Shown here in pieces: positions 19,481 through 28,435 of a DNA stretch of 51,544 nucleotides; the stretch's first letter is position 1; every line of letters begins with the position of its first letter. The notes under the pieces are model-generated. The model saw nothing but the letters and a program-made list of their open reading frames with translations. It was not told the DNA's origin and ran no database searches. Where the stretch lies: contig NZ_JAUTXR010000096.1 of NCBI RefSeq assembly GCF_030658505.1, positions 1-51,544 of the forward strand, in the 5' to 3' direction. The translations under genes and the position numbers were made by a program. This stretch comes from Stenotrophomonas raiganjensis (SeqCode). GTDB lineage: Bacteria > Pseudomonadota > Gammaproteobacteria > Xanthomonadales > Xanthomonadaceae.

Positions 19481-20117
19481 TTACGCCCACGCCCGCGAAC
19501 TGATGGTGGAACAGCAGATCCGTCCCTGGGACGTGCTGGACATCAAGGTGCTCGACGTCCTGGCCCGCCTGCCGCGCGAGGCCTTTGTCGCCGACGCGCA
19601 CCGGGCACTGGCCTACGCCGATGTCGAACTGCCGATCGGCCATGGCCAGAAGATGATGAAGCCGGTCATCGAGGGCCGTACCCTGCAGGCACTGGATCTG
19701 CAGCCGGGTGACGAAGTGCTGGAAATCGGCACCGGCAGCGGCTTCCTGTCGGCCTGCATCGGCGCGCTGGCGCGCGACGTGCTGAGCCTGGAGATCGACC
19801 CGGAGCTGGCCGCCGCCGCGCGCGCCCGCCTGGACGCCTCCGGCCTGGGCACCAACGTCCGCGTGGAAGTGGCAGATGCTCTGTCCTGGCAGACCGAACG
19901 CCGCTTTGACGTGATCTGTGTCACTGGTGCGGTCGACGTGGTGCCGTCACAGTTCGCCTCGTGGCTGCGTCCGGGTGGTCGCCTGTTCGTGATCCACGGC
20001 CGCTCGCCGGCGATGGAGGCCCTGCTGGTCAAGGCCGACGGCAGCACCGAGTCCCTGTTCGAGACCGATATCGATTACCTGCGTGGTGCCGCCCCGGCCC
20101 CCCAGTTCCACCTCTGA
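19470..20117 (+). CDS. pcm: Protein-L-isoaspartate O-methyltransferase
   Basis: This 215-residue SAM-dependent methyltransferase repairs isoaspartyl residues in damaged proteins. It begins DYAHARELMVEQQIRPWDV and has the conserved RLPREAFV segment. The SAM motif is VLEIGTGSGFLSACIGAL and the later glycine motif is LRPGGRLFVIHG. It is slightly short but complete for the family. I chose ATG 19470 over the TTG nine bases upstream. It lies 16 bases before tolC and is probably cotranscribed with it, as described for this locus in S. maltophilia. Its link to efflux may be purely positional. Confidence 0.88.
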   Translation: MTIDYAHARELMVEQQIRPWDVLDIKVLDVLARLPREAFVADAHRALAYADVELPIGHGQKMMKPVIEGRTLQALDLQPGDEVLEIGTGSGFLSACIGALARDVLSLEIDPELAAAARARLDASGLGTNVRVEVADALSWQTERRFDVICVTGAVDVVPSQFASWLRPGGRLFVIHGRSPAMEALLVKADGSTESLFETDIDYLRGAAPAPQFHL

Positions 20118-20133
20118 GTCCAAGGAAGCCGCA

Positions 20134-21492
20134 ATGATCCGCCGATCCCTCGCTGTTGCGCTGGCCACTGCCCTGCTGCCGTTGTCCGCCCATGCCGCCG
20201 ACCTGCTGCAGGTCTACGAAATGGCGCGCAACGGCGATCCGCAGCTGTCCGCCGCCGAATCGACCCGGCTGGTCGACAAGGAAGGTGCCGTGCAGGCGCG
20301 CGCCGCCCTGCTGCCGCAGATCAACGGCCAGGCCACGCTGAACCGCACGCGCAGCGAGCCGAACGCCGACGCAAATTCCGGCTCGTTCACCAGCAAGCGC
20401 CGCACGTACACGATCGATGGCAGCCAGACGCTGTTCAACTGGACCCAGATCAACAACCTGCGCTCGCAGCGTGAGCTGAGCAAGGCGGCGGACTTCACCC
20501 TCGAATCTGCCAACGACAGCCTGATCGTGCGCACCTCGGCGGCCTACTTCAACGTGCTGGTGGCGATCGAATCGCTGAACGCGGCACAGACCAATGAAGC
20601 GGCCGCGAAGAAGCAGTTCGACTTCGCCGACAAGCGCCTGGAAGTGGGCCTGGCGCCGATCACCGACGTGCACGAAGCGCGCGCCCAGTACGACCAGGCG
20701 CGTGCCAACACCATCGTTGCGCAGAACACCCTGGCCGATAACTACCAGGCCCTGACCGAACTGACCGGCCAGCCGGTGGTCAACCTGCGCGGCCTGCCGG
20801 CGGACTTCCGTCCGGAAGTGCCAGCCAACCGTGGCAACATCGATGAGCTGGTACACCAGGCCACCACCCAGAATCCGGCGCTGAAGGCGCAGGAACTGAA
20901 GGTCAGTGCCGCCGAGGCTGGCGTGCAGGCCGCCCGTGGCGGCCATTACCCGACCCTGTCGCTGGGCGGCAGCTGGGGCAAGAGCGCGACCTGGGGTGAC
21001 AGCACCGGCGCCGGCTCGCTGTCGCCGGACGCCCGCACCAACAGCATCGGCCTGACCCTGAGCGTGCCGATCTTCTCCGGCGGTGCCACCCAGTCCGGCG
21101 TGCGCCAGGCGCTGGCCCAGCGTGACATCGCCCAGGACGGCTACGAGCAGCAGAAGCGTGCCCTCGACCGCAACACCCGCAATGCCTACCAGACCCTGGT
21201 GCAGGGCATCAGCGAAGTGGAAGCCCGCCGCCTGGCGGTGGTCTCGGCGCAGAGCGCGTACGACGCCTCGCAGGTCGGCCTGGAAGTCGGTACCCGCACC
21301 GTGCTGGACGTGATCCAGAACCAGCGCATCCTGTTCTCGGCGCAGCTGGACTACGCCCAGGCCCGCTACACCTTCCTGCAGAACCGCCTGCTGCTGAGCC
21401 AGTCGCTGGGTGCGCTGGACGTGGCCGAGCTGCAGGACGTCAACCGCCTGCTGACCCAGGACGCGGGCAACCCGGCAACGACCACGCACTGA
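20134..21492 (+). CDS. tolC: Outer-membrane efflux channel TolC
   Basis: This 452-residue protein has a signal peptide (MIRRSLAVALATALLPLSAH, cut near AHA-ADL). Two homologous outer-membrane efflux repeats follow, each with the long-helix patterns seen in TolC (LLQVYEMARNGDPQLSAAES; LGLTLSVPIFSGGATQSGVR). It would form the trimeric outer-membrane exit duct for SmeOP and possibly other pumps. It is the last gene of smeRo-pcm-tolC and is followed by a strong terminator. Confidence 0.93.
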   Translation: MIRRSLAVALATALLPLSAHAADLLQVYEMARNGDPQLSAAESTRLVDKEGAVQARAALLPQINGQATLNRTRSEPNADANSGSFTSKRRTYTIDGSQTLFNWTQINNLRSQRELSKAADFTLESANDSLIVRTSAAYFNVLVAIESLNAAQTNEAAAKKQFDFADKRLEVGLAPITDVHEARAQYDQARANTIVAQNTLADNYQALTELTGQPVVNLRGLPADFRPEVPANRGNIDELVHQATTQNPALKAQELKVSAAEAGVQAARGGHYPTLSLGGSWGKSATWGDSTGAGSLSPDARTNSIGLTLSVPIFSGGATQSGVRQALAQRDIAQDGYEQQKRALDRNTRNAYQTLVQGISEVEARRLAVVSAQSAYDASQVGLEVGTRTVLDVIQNQRILFSAQLDYAQARYTFLQNRLLLSQSLGALDVAELQDVNRLLTQDAGNPATTTH

Positions 21493-21516
21493 GTCGTCGC
21501 CCTGCCGGCAACGAAG

Positions 21517-21544
21517 AAGCCACCCGCGAGGGTGGCTTTTTTGT
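21517..21544. terminator. Terminator after tolC
   Basis: AAGCCACCC (21517-21525), loop GCGA and GGGTGGCTT (21530-21538) run into a T tract. The convergent permease gene ends just beyond, so it may serve both directions. Confidence 0.9.
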
Positions 21545-21560
21545 TGCCTTTGCACGGCCG

Positions 21561-22781
21561 TCAGCCAAGCCAGGCGCGCATCCGCTCCACTGCGGCCAAC
21601 AGGCACAGTACGGCGGCCATGGGCGCAAGCACCGGCAGGACGCGCGAGGGTGGCACCTGCACGTGAAGCACGGCCAGGCACAAGGCCGCCATCACCAGCA
21701 GGGTGGCCGGACCCGGCAGCACCGGCAGCGCACCGATGGGTGCCAGCAGCGCCAGCAGTGCCGCCGACAGGACCACCGCGACCCACGTCAGTCGCACCCC
21801 GAAGCCGGGCGCTGCAGGGCCGGCCGCAGACCGCAGCTGCGTCGCCAGGCGCGCGGCCAACATCATCAGTACCAGCAGCAGCGCCGCCAACCCGGCCGCG
21901 CCCGCCAGCGGCAGCAACGGCATCGTCCAGTGCAGCTGCGGGTGCTGCTGCAGCGCCACCGACAACGGTCGCGTGCTGGCCAATGCCGGAAACTCGACCA
22001 GGCCCGCCTGCAACGCAGCAAGTACGATCAACAGCAGCATGGCCAACAGCAGCATCCCCGCCAGCAGCAGCGGCTGTCGTGCCCTCGCCTGCCGGCCCAT
22101 GCCGGGAAATCCCAGCGCAAGGCCGACGCTGGCGAACACGCCGAGCAGCGGCACGCTCGCCGCCAGTATCCCACCCAGCCCGTAGCGATACGGCGCCGTG
22201 GCTTCCGGCAACCATGGAATCCAAAGTGCGTAGTGCACGTAACGGGCCGCCAGTGCCAGCAGCAGCAGGCCAATGCCGATCTTCACCGTCAGCAGCGCAC
22301 AGACAATCAATGCGACGTGACGTGGCGGCAGCAGCCCGACCATGCCAAGCAGCCACAGACCGGTGGCGGCCAGCAGCTGAACCGGCATTCCGTTTCCGGC
22401 CTCGATACCGCAGCGGGCCAGCAGCACCTGCAGGTGGCTGGCGATGGACTGTGCCACGCCCGCACTGGTCACCACCAGTTCCAGCAGCAGCACGCCGCTG
22501 AGTACGCCCGCTCCCGCCCTGCCCCAGCTGGCCTGCAGCACGCCATGCAGGCCCCCGCCGGCCGGTCGCTGCTGGTTCAGGACATGCAGGCAATAAAGCA
22601 CCGGCGCAGTACCCAACGCGGCCAATACCAGGCTCAGTACGATGGCCGGTCCCGCCCGCGCGGCGGTGTGCTGGCCGACCAGGGCGATCACGCTGCCCCC
22701 CAGCAGCAGCGCCAGTGCCTGCGCCGCAACATGACCCATGCCAAGGCGGGCATCCCGGTCGCGGCCGTTGTCGCTGTCCAT
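21561..22781 (-). CDS. APC-superfamily permease-like membrane protein
   Basis: This 406-residue, strongly hydrophobic protein has about 11-12 predicted transmembrane helices (for example LALLLGGSVIALVGQ, AIVLSLVLAALGTAPVLYCL, LLLAGMLLLAMLLLIVLAAL). The general pattern fits an amino-acid/polyamine/organocation permease, with a glycine-containing first helix. I see no diagnostic motif for a substrate. ATG 22781 is preceded by AGGGGA. It stands alone between the tolC terminator and waaA. The 215 bases upstream hold nothing I can name. It could be a transporter of another fold. Confidence 0.6.
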   Translation of the reverse strand: MDSDNGRDRDARLGMGHVAAQALALLLGGSVIALVGQHTAARAGPAIVLSLVLAALGTAPVLYCLHVLNQQRPAGGGLHGVLQASWGRAGAGVLSGVLLLELVVTSAGVAQSIASHLQVLLARCGIEAGNGMPVQLLAATGLWLLGMVGLLPPRHVALIVCALLTVKIGIGLLLLALAARYVHYALWIPWLPEATAPYRYGLGGILAASVPLLGVFASVGLALGFPGMGRQARARQPLLLAGMLLLAMLLLIVLAALQAGLVEFPALASTRPLSVALQQHPQLHWTMPLLPLAGAAGLAALLLVLMMLAARLATQLRSAAGPAAPGFGVRLTWVAVVLSAALLALLAPIGALPVLPGPATLLVMAALCLAVLHVQVPPSRVLPVLAPMAAVLCLLAAVERMRAWLG

Positions 22782-22996
22782 CGCAAGTCCCCTTGATATC
22801 CGCCCAAGTGCGGTCGACAGCAGGCTGGCAGCCTGCGCCGAGGGGCGGTATCAGAAACCGTACCGGGGGCGCTGCGATGTGATCGAAGACACGATGAAAG
22901 GCCCGTACCCGGTCCTGCTGCGACAGGATTCCGGTCGCTAAGTAGAATTGATGCAGTCGATCACGTCAGTCGACCCGCCGACTGCCGGCGCTCGCC

Positions 22997-24295
22997 TCAG
23001 CTGCGCGGCGGTGGCAGATGCGGCGCAACCAACGCCAACGTGCGCTGCAGCGCGCCGCGGCCATTGCTCACCAGTGTGCAACCCGCGCGCGCCATGTCCT
23101 CGCGTGCCTGCACATCGTCGAGCAGGTGCTGCAACAGGTCGCCGACCGCCTGCACGTCCTCGCCGATCAGCAGCGCCCCGGCCTCGCGCATGCGACGCGA
23201 GATCTCGGCAAAGTTGTGCAGGTGCGGGCCGGTCACGGCAGCGGTACCCATTGCCGCCGGTTCCAGCAGGTTGTGGCCACCGATCGGCTGCAGGCTGCCG
23301 CCGACAAATGCCACCTGCGCGCAGGCGTAGAACGGCATCAGCTCACCCAGGGTATCGATGACGAACACGTCGGTGCCGGCCTCGGGCCACTGCTTCGCGC
23401 GCCGGGTGGCCACGTTCCAGCCCTGTTCCCGTGCCAGTGCCTCCACCTTCGGGAAGCGCTCGGGATGCCGCGGTGCCCACAGCAGCAGCAGGTCGGGGTG
23501 CTGCTGGCGCAGGCGGCGGTGCAGGTCGATCACCGCTTGTTCTTCGCCATCGTGGGTACTGGCTGCAATCCACACCGGGCGCCCGGCCGGCACGCGGGCA
23601 TGGAACTGCTCGACGAAGCCCTGCACCTCGGGGGTAGCGATGTCGAACTTCAGGTTGCCCAGCGCCTGCACCTGCTCCGGGGCGGCGCCAAGCTGCACGA
23701 AGCGGTCCGCATCATCCTGCGACTGCGCGGCCACGCAGGTGACGGTGCGCAGGGCGCGCCGGATCAGCGCCGCCAGCAGCCGGTAGCCGCGCAACGAACG
23801 TGCCGACAGGCGCGCATTGAGGATGTAGACCGGAATGCGTCGGTCACGGCAGCCGAACAGCATGTTCGGCCACAACTCGGTTTCCAGGATCAGTGCCAGG
23901 CTGGGCCGGAAATGGCCGAGGAAGCGGTTGACGCTGCCCGGCACGTCGTACGGAAGGTAAACGTGGTCCAGCGCATCGCCCCACAGCGCGCGCACGCGCT
24001 CCGAACCGGTTGGCGTGATGGTGGTGATCACCCAGCGGATGTCCGGGCGCTGCTCGCGGAGGGCGTTCACCAGCGGTGCGGCGGCATTGACCTCGCCCAC
24101 CGACACCGCATGCAGCCACACCCGTGGCTGGCCGGTCGGCTGTGGATAGGAGGCGTAGCGCTCGTCCCAGCGCCGGAAATACTCGCGAACCCGGAAGCCG
24201 CGCCAGACCAGGTGGTACACGGTGATCGGCAGCAGGATGTAGAGCACAGCCGAGTACAGGCCGCGCAGGATCCATTCGACAGGGTCTTTACGCAT
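22997..24295 (-). CDS. waaA: 3-Deoxy-D-manno-octulosonic acid (Kdo) transferase
   Basis: This 432-residue GT-B glycosyltransferase adds Kdo to lipid A precursor at the inner membrane. It has an N-terminal anchor (LYSAVLYILLPITVYHL) and the family segments WLHAVSVGEVNAAAPLVNAL and LILETELWPNMLFGC. The C-terminal donor-binding half includes LWAPRHPERF and FVGGSLQPIGGHNLLEPAA. Length and motifs are complete. It is divergent from the LpxL-like acyltransferase, 60 bases away, a pairing that fits lipid A assembly. Confidence 0.95.
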   Translation of the reverse strand: MRKDPVEWILRGLYSAVLYILLPITVYHLVWRGFRVREYFRRWDERYASYPQPTGQPRVWLHAVSVGEVNAAAPLVNALREQRPDIRWVITTITPTGSERVRALWGDALDHVYLPYDVPGSVNRFLGHFRPSLALILETELWPNMLFGCRDRRIPVYILNARLSARSLRGYRLLAALIRRALRTVTCVAAQSQDDADRFVQLGAAPEQVQALGNLKFDIATPEVQGFVEQFHARVPAGRPVWIAASTHDGEEQAVIDLHRRLRQQHPDLLLLWAPRHPERFPKVEALAREQGWNVATRRAKQWPEAGTDVFVIDTLGELMPFYACAQVAFVGGSLQPIGGHNLLEPAAMGTAAVTGPHLHNFAEISRRMREAGALLIGEDVQAVGDLLQHLLDDVQAREDMARAGCTLVSNGRGALQRTLALVAPHLPPPRS

Positions 24296-24355
24296 GCGGC
24301 AAGGATACGGGAGCCCCCCGGGAAAGACACGCGGCCGCCTTGGTAGAATGGCCCC

Positions 24356-25273
24356 ATGTCAGATGCCTCCACCGCCGTCCGCCCGTCGCTGCGCGATCCG
24401 CGCAACTGGCCGATGTTCGCCGCCATGTTCGGCGCCTTCGCCATCGCCCGCCTGCCGTGGATGCTGCAGCGCGCGCTGGGCCGGGGCGTCGGCTGGATCA
24501 CCTGGCGCCTGCTCGGCAGCCGCCGCCGCGCCGCCGAGGTCAACCTGCAGCTGTGCTTCCCCGAGAAGGACGAAGCGTGGCGCCAGCGCCTGGTGCGCGA
24601 CAGCTTCGATGCGCTCGGGGTGGGCGTGTTCGAGTGCATCCGCGCCTGGTGGGGCAGCATCGATCGCATCCGGCCCCACGTACAGATCGAAGGCCTGGAA
24701 CACCTGCGGCAGATGCAGGCCGAAGGCCGCGGCGTGCTGCTGGTCTCCGGCCACTTCATGACCCTGGAAATGTGTGGCCGCCTGCTGTGCGACTACGTCG
24801 ACCTGTCCGGCATGTACCGCAAGCACAAGAACCCGGTGTACGAGTGGGCGGTGAAGTTCGGCCGCCTGCGCTATGCCAAGGCGATGTTCGCCAACGAGGA
24901 CATCCGCGCCACCGTGCGCCACCTGAAGAAGGGGGGCTTCCTCTGGTATGCGCCGGACCAGGACATGCGTGGCAAGGACACCGTATTCGTGCCGTTCTTC
25001 GGCCATACCGCCTCGACCATCACCGCCACCCACCAGCTGGCGCGGATGACCGGTTGCGCGGTGATCCCGTACTTCCATCGCCGCGAAGGCGGGAAGTACG
25101 TGCTGAAGATCGGCGCACCGCTGGAGAATTTCCCCAGCGAAGACGTGGAAGCCGACACCACGCGGGTCAACCAGGCCATCGAGGAGATGGTGCGCGAGGC
25201 GCCCGACCAGTACCTCTGGATCCACCGCCGTTTCAAGCGCCAGCCCGGCGGCCGGAGTGATTTCTACAAATAA
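24356..25273 (+). CDS. Lipid A biosynthesis acyltransferase (LpxL/LpxM-like)
   Basis: This 305-residue, membrane-associated acyltransferase would add a secondary acyl chain to Kdo-lipid A. It has the H-x4-E catalytic motif in VSGHFMTLEMCG, a hydrophobic N-terminal segment (NWPMFAAMFGAFAIARLPW) and the family segments MYRKHKNPVYEW and YAPDQDMRGKDTVFVPFFG. Whether it works first (LpxL) or second (LpxM) cannot be decided from sequence alone. It follows waaA divergently and ends before an inverted pair of SMAG repeats. Confidence 0.9.
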   Translation: MSDASTAVRPSLRDPRNWPMFAAMFGAFAIARLPWMLQRALGRGVGWITWRLLGSRRRAAEVNLQLCFPEKDEAWRQRLVRDSFDALGVGVFECIRAWWGSIDRIRPHVQIEGLEHLRQMQAEGRGVLLVSGHFMTLEMCGRLLCDYVDLSGMYRKHKNPVYEWAVKFGRLRYAKAMFANEDIRATVRHLKKGGFLWYAPDQDMRGKDTVFVPFFGHTASTITATHQLARMTGCAVIPYFHRREGGKYVLKIGAPLENFPSEDVEADTTRVNQAIEEMVREAPDQYLWIHRRFKRQPGGRSDFYK

Positions 25274-25305
25274 CCGGATGCGGTGGAAGGGCCGGCGTGC
25301 TCGTG

Positions 25306-25377
25306 GTAGTCGCCAGCCTTGGTTGGCGCCGATGAACCGGGGCCGGTCGCAGGGAGCCAACCAAGGTTGGCAACTAC
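25306..25377. repeat. Inverted pair of SMAG repeats
   Basis: A GTAG unit with CGCCA/TGGCG arms (25306-25329) faces an inverted unit with GCCAACC/GGTTGGC arms ending CTAC (25354-25377). They fill the gap between the convergent acyltransferase and O-antigen-ligase-like genes. The TAG stop of the latter is part of the GTAG of the second unit. The pair could act as a bidirectional terminator. Confidence 0.8.
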
Positions 25378-26705
25378 TGCATTGGCGGAGTTTCGTCCGA
25401 TTCGCGGGCCAGCAGGCTGCCGGCGAACAGCGCCGCCAGCAGCACGGTCAGGCCACCCCAGAATGCGGAATAGAACGCCAGGTGGGTGTTGAGCGGGAAC
25501 ACCGTGACCGCCAGCGCCAGCATCGCCGGTCGCGCACGCTCGCGGGCGACGGCCGGTGCATAGCGCCACGCACGCCAGGCCTGGGCCACCGCCGCCAGCC
25601 ACAACAGCAGGCCGAGCACGCCGGTTTCCGCCAGGATTTCCAGCACGATCTGATGGGCGTGAAGTGCGGGCGCATTGCCCCACACGGCGGGGTCTTCATC
25701 AGCCACGCAGGCCGGGTAGGCATCGCGGAAACCACGCGCGCCGACACCGTTGACCGGGTGCTCTTCGATCATGCAGACGGCAGCCTCCCAGATCCTCGCG
25801 CGCCCGGACAGCGCTTCGTCGACGCCACGGTCGCCCCCCTCCCAGGCCATCGCCGTACGTGCGAAGCGCTCGCGCAGCTGCGGCACGCTCGCGGTCAGCA
25901 TCCCTGCCGCGAGCACGGCGACCAGCGCCAGTACCGCCAAACGCTTCCAGCCGAACTGGCGCCCTCCGCTGTAGGCCAGCACCAGCGCGAAGGTGATCCA
26001 CGAAGCACGCGAGCCGGCCAGCAACAGCACACAGCCCAGCGCAGCCGCCGCCAGCACCCAGCCCGGATTGCCGAAACGGCGTGCCACCGGCAGCAGCAGG
26101 AACGGTGACAGGCTGGCCAGCACCTGGCCGAATTTCAGGTTGCACGGCCCGAGGGCACCGCTGAGCCGGTCAGCCAGCGCGGCCTCGTCAGCCGGGCACA
26201 GTGCATGTCCGCTCACCGCAAGCTTCAGGTGCTCGAGCGACCAGAACCAGGGACTGGTGCCGGCCACAGCCTGCACCAGCGCATCCAGCGTCCAGGCAGC
26301 GGTGATCAGCGCCAGCCCGCCGAAGGTCAGCCGCCGCCGCTCCGGTGTAGCCACCGCAATCGCCACCAGCCACATGAAAGGCAGGTAGCGCAGGCCGGCC
26401 GCCGCCTTGGTCCACGACGCCGCCGGGTCGATCGCATCGAACGCCGAGAAGGCCTGCGGCAACCAGTAGCCGAGGAACAGGATCGAAGCCAATGCCCAGG
26501 CCGCCGTGCTCAGCAGATGGGGGCGGCGTTGCAGGCGGCGCATGACCATGCGCGCGGCAGCATAGAGCGCGCCAAGCCCGAGCACGGCCTCGGCGATGCC
26601 CGGCAACGGCCACAGCGCCACGTACGCCAGCACCCACCAGGGCGCCCAGCGCCCGGCGCGGTCGTCGCGCGCGATGGCCAGGGAATCAGCCGGCAAGGTC
26701 GGCAT
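25374..26705 (-). CDS. O-antigen ligase (WaaL/Wzy_C-like) membrane protein
   Basis: This 443-residue protein has about 12 hydrophobic helices and a large periplasmic loop near the C terminus. The loop holds ARIWEAAVCMIEEHPVNGVG and then LHAHQIVLEILAETGVLGLL, the H-x-x-x-x-E-x-x-x-E-x-G region typical of the ligase/polymerase family. It may ligate O-polysaccharide to lipid A-core, or act as another Wzy_C-family enzyme. ATG 26705 overlaps the end of the upstream glycosyltransferase gene by 20 bases, supporting a shared transcript. A longer reading upstream is a frame artefact over that gene. Confidence 0.8.
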   Translation of the reverse strand: MPTLPADSLAIARDDRAGRWAPWWVLAYVALWPLPGIAEAVLGLGALYAAARMVMRRLQRRPHLLSTAAWALASILFLGYWLPQAFSAFDAIDPAASWTKAAAGLRYLPFMWLVAIAVATPERRRLTFGGLALITAAWTLDALVQAVAGTSPWFWSLEHLKLAVSGHALCPADEAALADRLSGALGPCNLKFGQVLASLSPFLLLPVARRFGNPGWVLAAAALGCVLLLAGSRASWITFALVLAYSGGRQFGWKRLAVLALVAVLAAGMLTASVPQLRERFARTAMAWEGGDRGVDEALSGRARIWEAAVCMIEEHPVNGVGARGFRDAYPACVADEDPAVWGNAPALHAHQIVLEILAETGVLGLLLWLAAVAQAWRAWRYAPAVARERARPAMLALAVTVFPLNTHLAFYSAFWGGLTVLLAALFAGSLLARESDETPPMQ

Positions 26706-27801
26706 AGAGACGGAGGGTGTCACGCTGCATGGCCTGCAGGGTAAACGGGATACGGCCCGGCAGCGACGGCGGCTGCGCCAGCAGGGCCAGCGCCCGTTCA
26801 CCGAGTGCGCGGGTGTCGCCGAGCGGCACGGCACCACTGGGCTGCAGCTGCTGCAGCAGTTCGCCGACGCCACCGTGGTCCCAGCCCAGCACCGGGCGGC
26901 CGACCGACAGCGCCTCGACCACGGTGCGGCCGAAGGCTTCCGGCTTGTCCGACAGCTGCAGCACCAGATCGCTGGCGGCGTAGGCCTGGGCGATACGTGC
27001 GGTGGGAGTGCTGATCTGCACGGCTCCGGCCACGCCAAGCGCGGCAGCCTGCCGGCGCAGGTCGGCCACGTAGGCTTCGCGGCCCGGTTCATCGGTACCC
27101 AGCATCCACAGCTGGGCCGGCACGCCGGCGGCGCGGACATCGGCCAGCAGCTGCAGCGCGTGGGCATGGCCCTTCAGACGAGTGCCGCGCCCCGGAAGCA
27201 GCAGCAATGGGCCGTCGACCTGGGCCAACCAGGGGTAATCGGCGGCCAGCGCCAAGCGCGGCCGGCGGTCGGCGCGTGCCACGCGCGGGAACTGCCCGAC
27301 ATCGACGCCGCGAGGAATGACCTGCAGCTTCTGTTCTGGCACGGTCGGATAGTGCCGCTGCACGTAGTCGCGCACGCTGTTGGACACGCAGATCACGCGC
27401 TCGCCGCTGGTCATCACCGCGCTGTAGCGGCTGGGCGAGTTCAACCCGTGCACGGTGGTCACCCAGTGCGGGCGCTGTGCGGCGGGCATGGCACGGATCG
27501 CGTACAGGCCCAGCCAGGCCGGCAGCCGCGAACGCGCATGCACGATGTCGGCGCCCACTTCGGCGAACAGGCGGCGCAGGGTCGGCAGATGGCGCAGCGT
27601 CAGCAGCGACTTGCGACCGATGTCGAGCGTGAGATGCTCGGCACCGCTATCGAGCAACGGCTGCACCAGGCGGCCACCGGCGGAGACCACCAGCGCGCGA
27701 TGGCCGGCGGCGACCAGGGCCGCAGCGATTTCCAGGGTCGAGCGCTCGACACCGCCGGAGTGCAGCGCCGGCAGCAACTGCACCACGGTCAATCGGCGCA
27801 T
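26686..27801 (-). CDS. GT4-family glycosyltransferase
   Basis: This 371-residue GT-B glycosyltransferase has an N-terminal acceptor half (LLPALHSGGVERSTLEIAAA) and a C-terminal donor half. The latter carries the nucleotide-sugar E-x7-E motif in KPEAFGRTVVEALSVGRPVLG-type sequence. It probably adds a sugar to the lipopolysaccharide core, given its neighbours waaA, the acyltransferase and the ligase-like gene. The exact donor and acceptor are unknown. It ends inside the start of the ligase-like gene and lies 15 bases after the zinc-finger gene in the same direction. Confidence 0.88.
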   Translation of the reverse strand: MRRLTVVQLLPALHSGGVERSTLEIAAALVAAGHRALVVSAGGRLVQPLLDSGAEHLTLDIGRKSLLTLRHLPTLRRLFAEVGADIVHARSRLPAWLGLYAIRAMPAAQRPHWVTTVHGLNSPSRYSAVMTSGERVICVSNSVRDYVQRHYPTVPEQKLQVIPRGVDVGQFPRVARADRRPRLALAADYPWLAQVDGPLLLLPGRGTRLKGHAHALQLLADVRAAGVPAQLWMLGTDEPGREAYVADLRRQAAALGVAGAVQISTPTARIAQAYAASDLVLQLSDKPEAFGRTVVEALSVGRPVLGWDHGGVGELLQQLQPSGAVPLGDTRALGERALALLAQPPSLPGRIPFTLQAMQRDTLRLYADLAG

Positions 27802-27816
27802 CGAAGGGGCGGCCGC

Positions 27817-28014
27817 TTAGTCGGCCAGCACGAACACGGAACCGCAGTACGGGCACTGCGCTTCACCGTTGGGTTCGTCCTCGATCGGCAGGTAGACGCG
27901 CGGATGCGAGTTCCACAGCGCCATTTCCGGGGTCGGGCAGCTCAACGGAAGATCGCTGCGATGCACGGTGTAGCGCTTCTCGGCGTTGGCGGGCGCGGTG
28001 GCGGTATGGCTCAT
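27817..28014 (-). CDS. Small zinc-finger (CHCC-type) protein
   Basis: This 65-residue protein has a candidate zinc site of Cys26 (LSCPTPEM), His37 (NSHPRVYLPI) and Cys54/Cys57 (QCPYCGSVFVL). This matches the zf-CHCC family, related to a small subunit of mitochondrial complex I. The bacterial role is not established. ATG 28014 is the natural start. The longer reading upstream is low-complexity, arginine-rich and not credible. It is the first gene of a minus-strand group leading into the glycosyltransferase and ligase genes. Confidence 0.85.
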   Translation of the reverse strand: MSHTATAPANAEKRYTVHRSDLPLSCPTPEMALWNSHPRVYLPIEDEPNGEAQCPYCGSVFVLAD

Positions 28015-28435
28015 GGCGAATGTCGATGAACGGGTTGCGAGGCCTGTGATTCTAGCATCCGGGCCGCCCCGACATTGCGCCGCAACAGGCCGTTGCTCAC
28101 CTGGTGGCCTCGCGCCGGGCATCGCATGGCAGATCCAGGCCGGTTGCGGGCGGAAATTTCCCAATCGATCCAACAGGTTCACGCCGGAAACCTGCCGACA
28201 GCGATATTTCCCGCATTTGGATCGAACTAAATGGCACTTGTAAGGTTGCGGCCGCTGTTGCAGGATCGGGCCGGGTCGCACCCCGACCCACCCCAATCCG
28301 ACCCGATCGCATGGCCCGCCCCCACCGGACCGGCATCGCCTCTTCCACTGCCAGCATGGCGGGCGGAGCGATGCTGTCCGTGGTGCCCGCCGATGCGGGT
28401 TCTGCCCGCCGCCTGCCCTTCCGGGAGACCCTTGC
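28015..28435. promoter_or_regulatory. Divergent intergenic region, zinc-finger gene and GH92 mannosidase
   Basis: These 420 bases hold no credible coding sequence on either strand. An AT-richer patch around 28200-28250 is the most likely promoter area for the mannosidase gene, but no clear -35/-10 pair is visible. Confidence 0.35.

Noticed and set aside
22782..22996. Possible riboswitch or small RNA upstream of the permease gene
   Set aside because: I compared it with glycine and SAM riboswitch cores from memory and saw no matching motif or clear terminator.
26705..27167. N-terminal extension of the O-antigen-ligase-like protein
   Set aside because: The extension lies antiparallel in frame over the glycosyltransferase gene and has no membrane helices; ATG 26705 gives a normal start.
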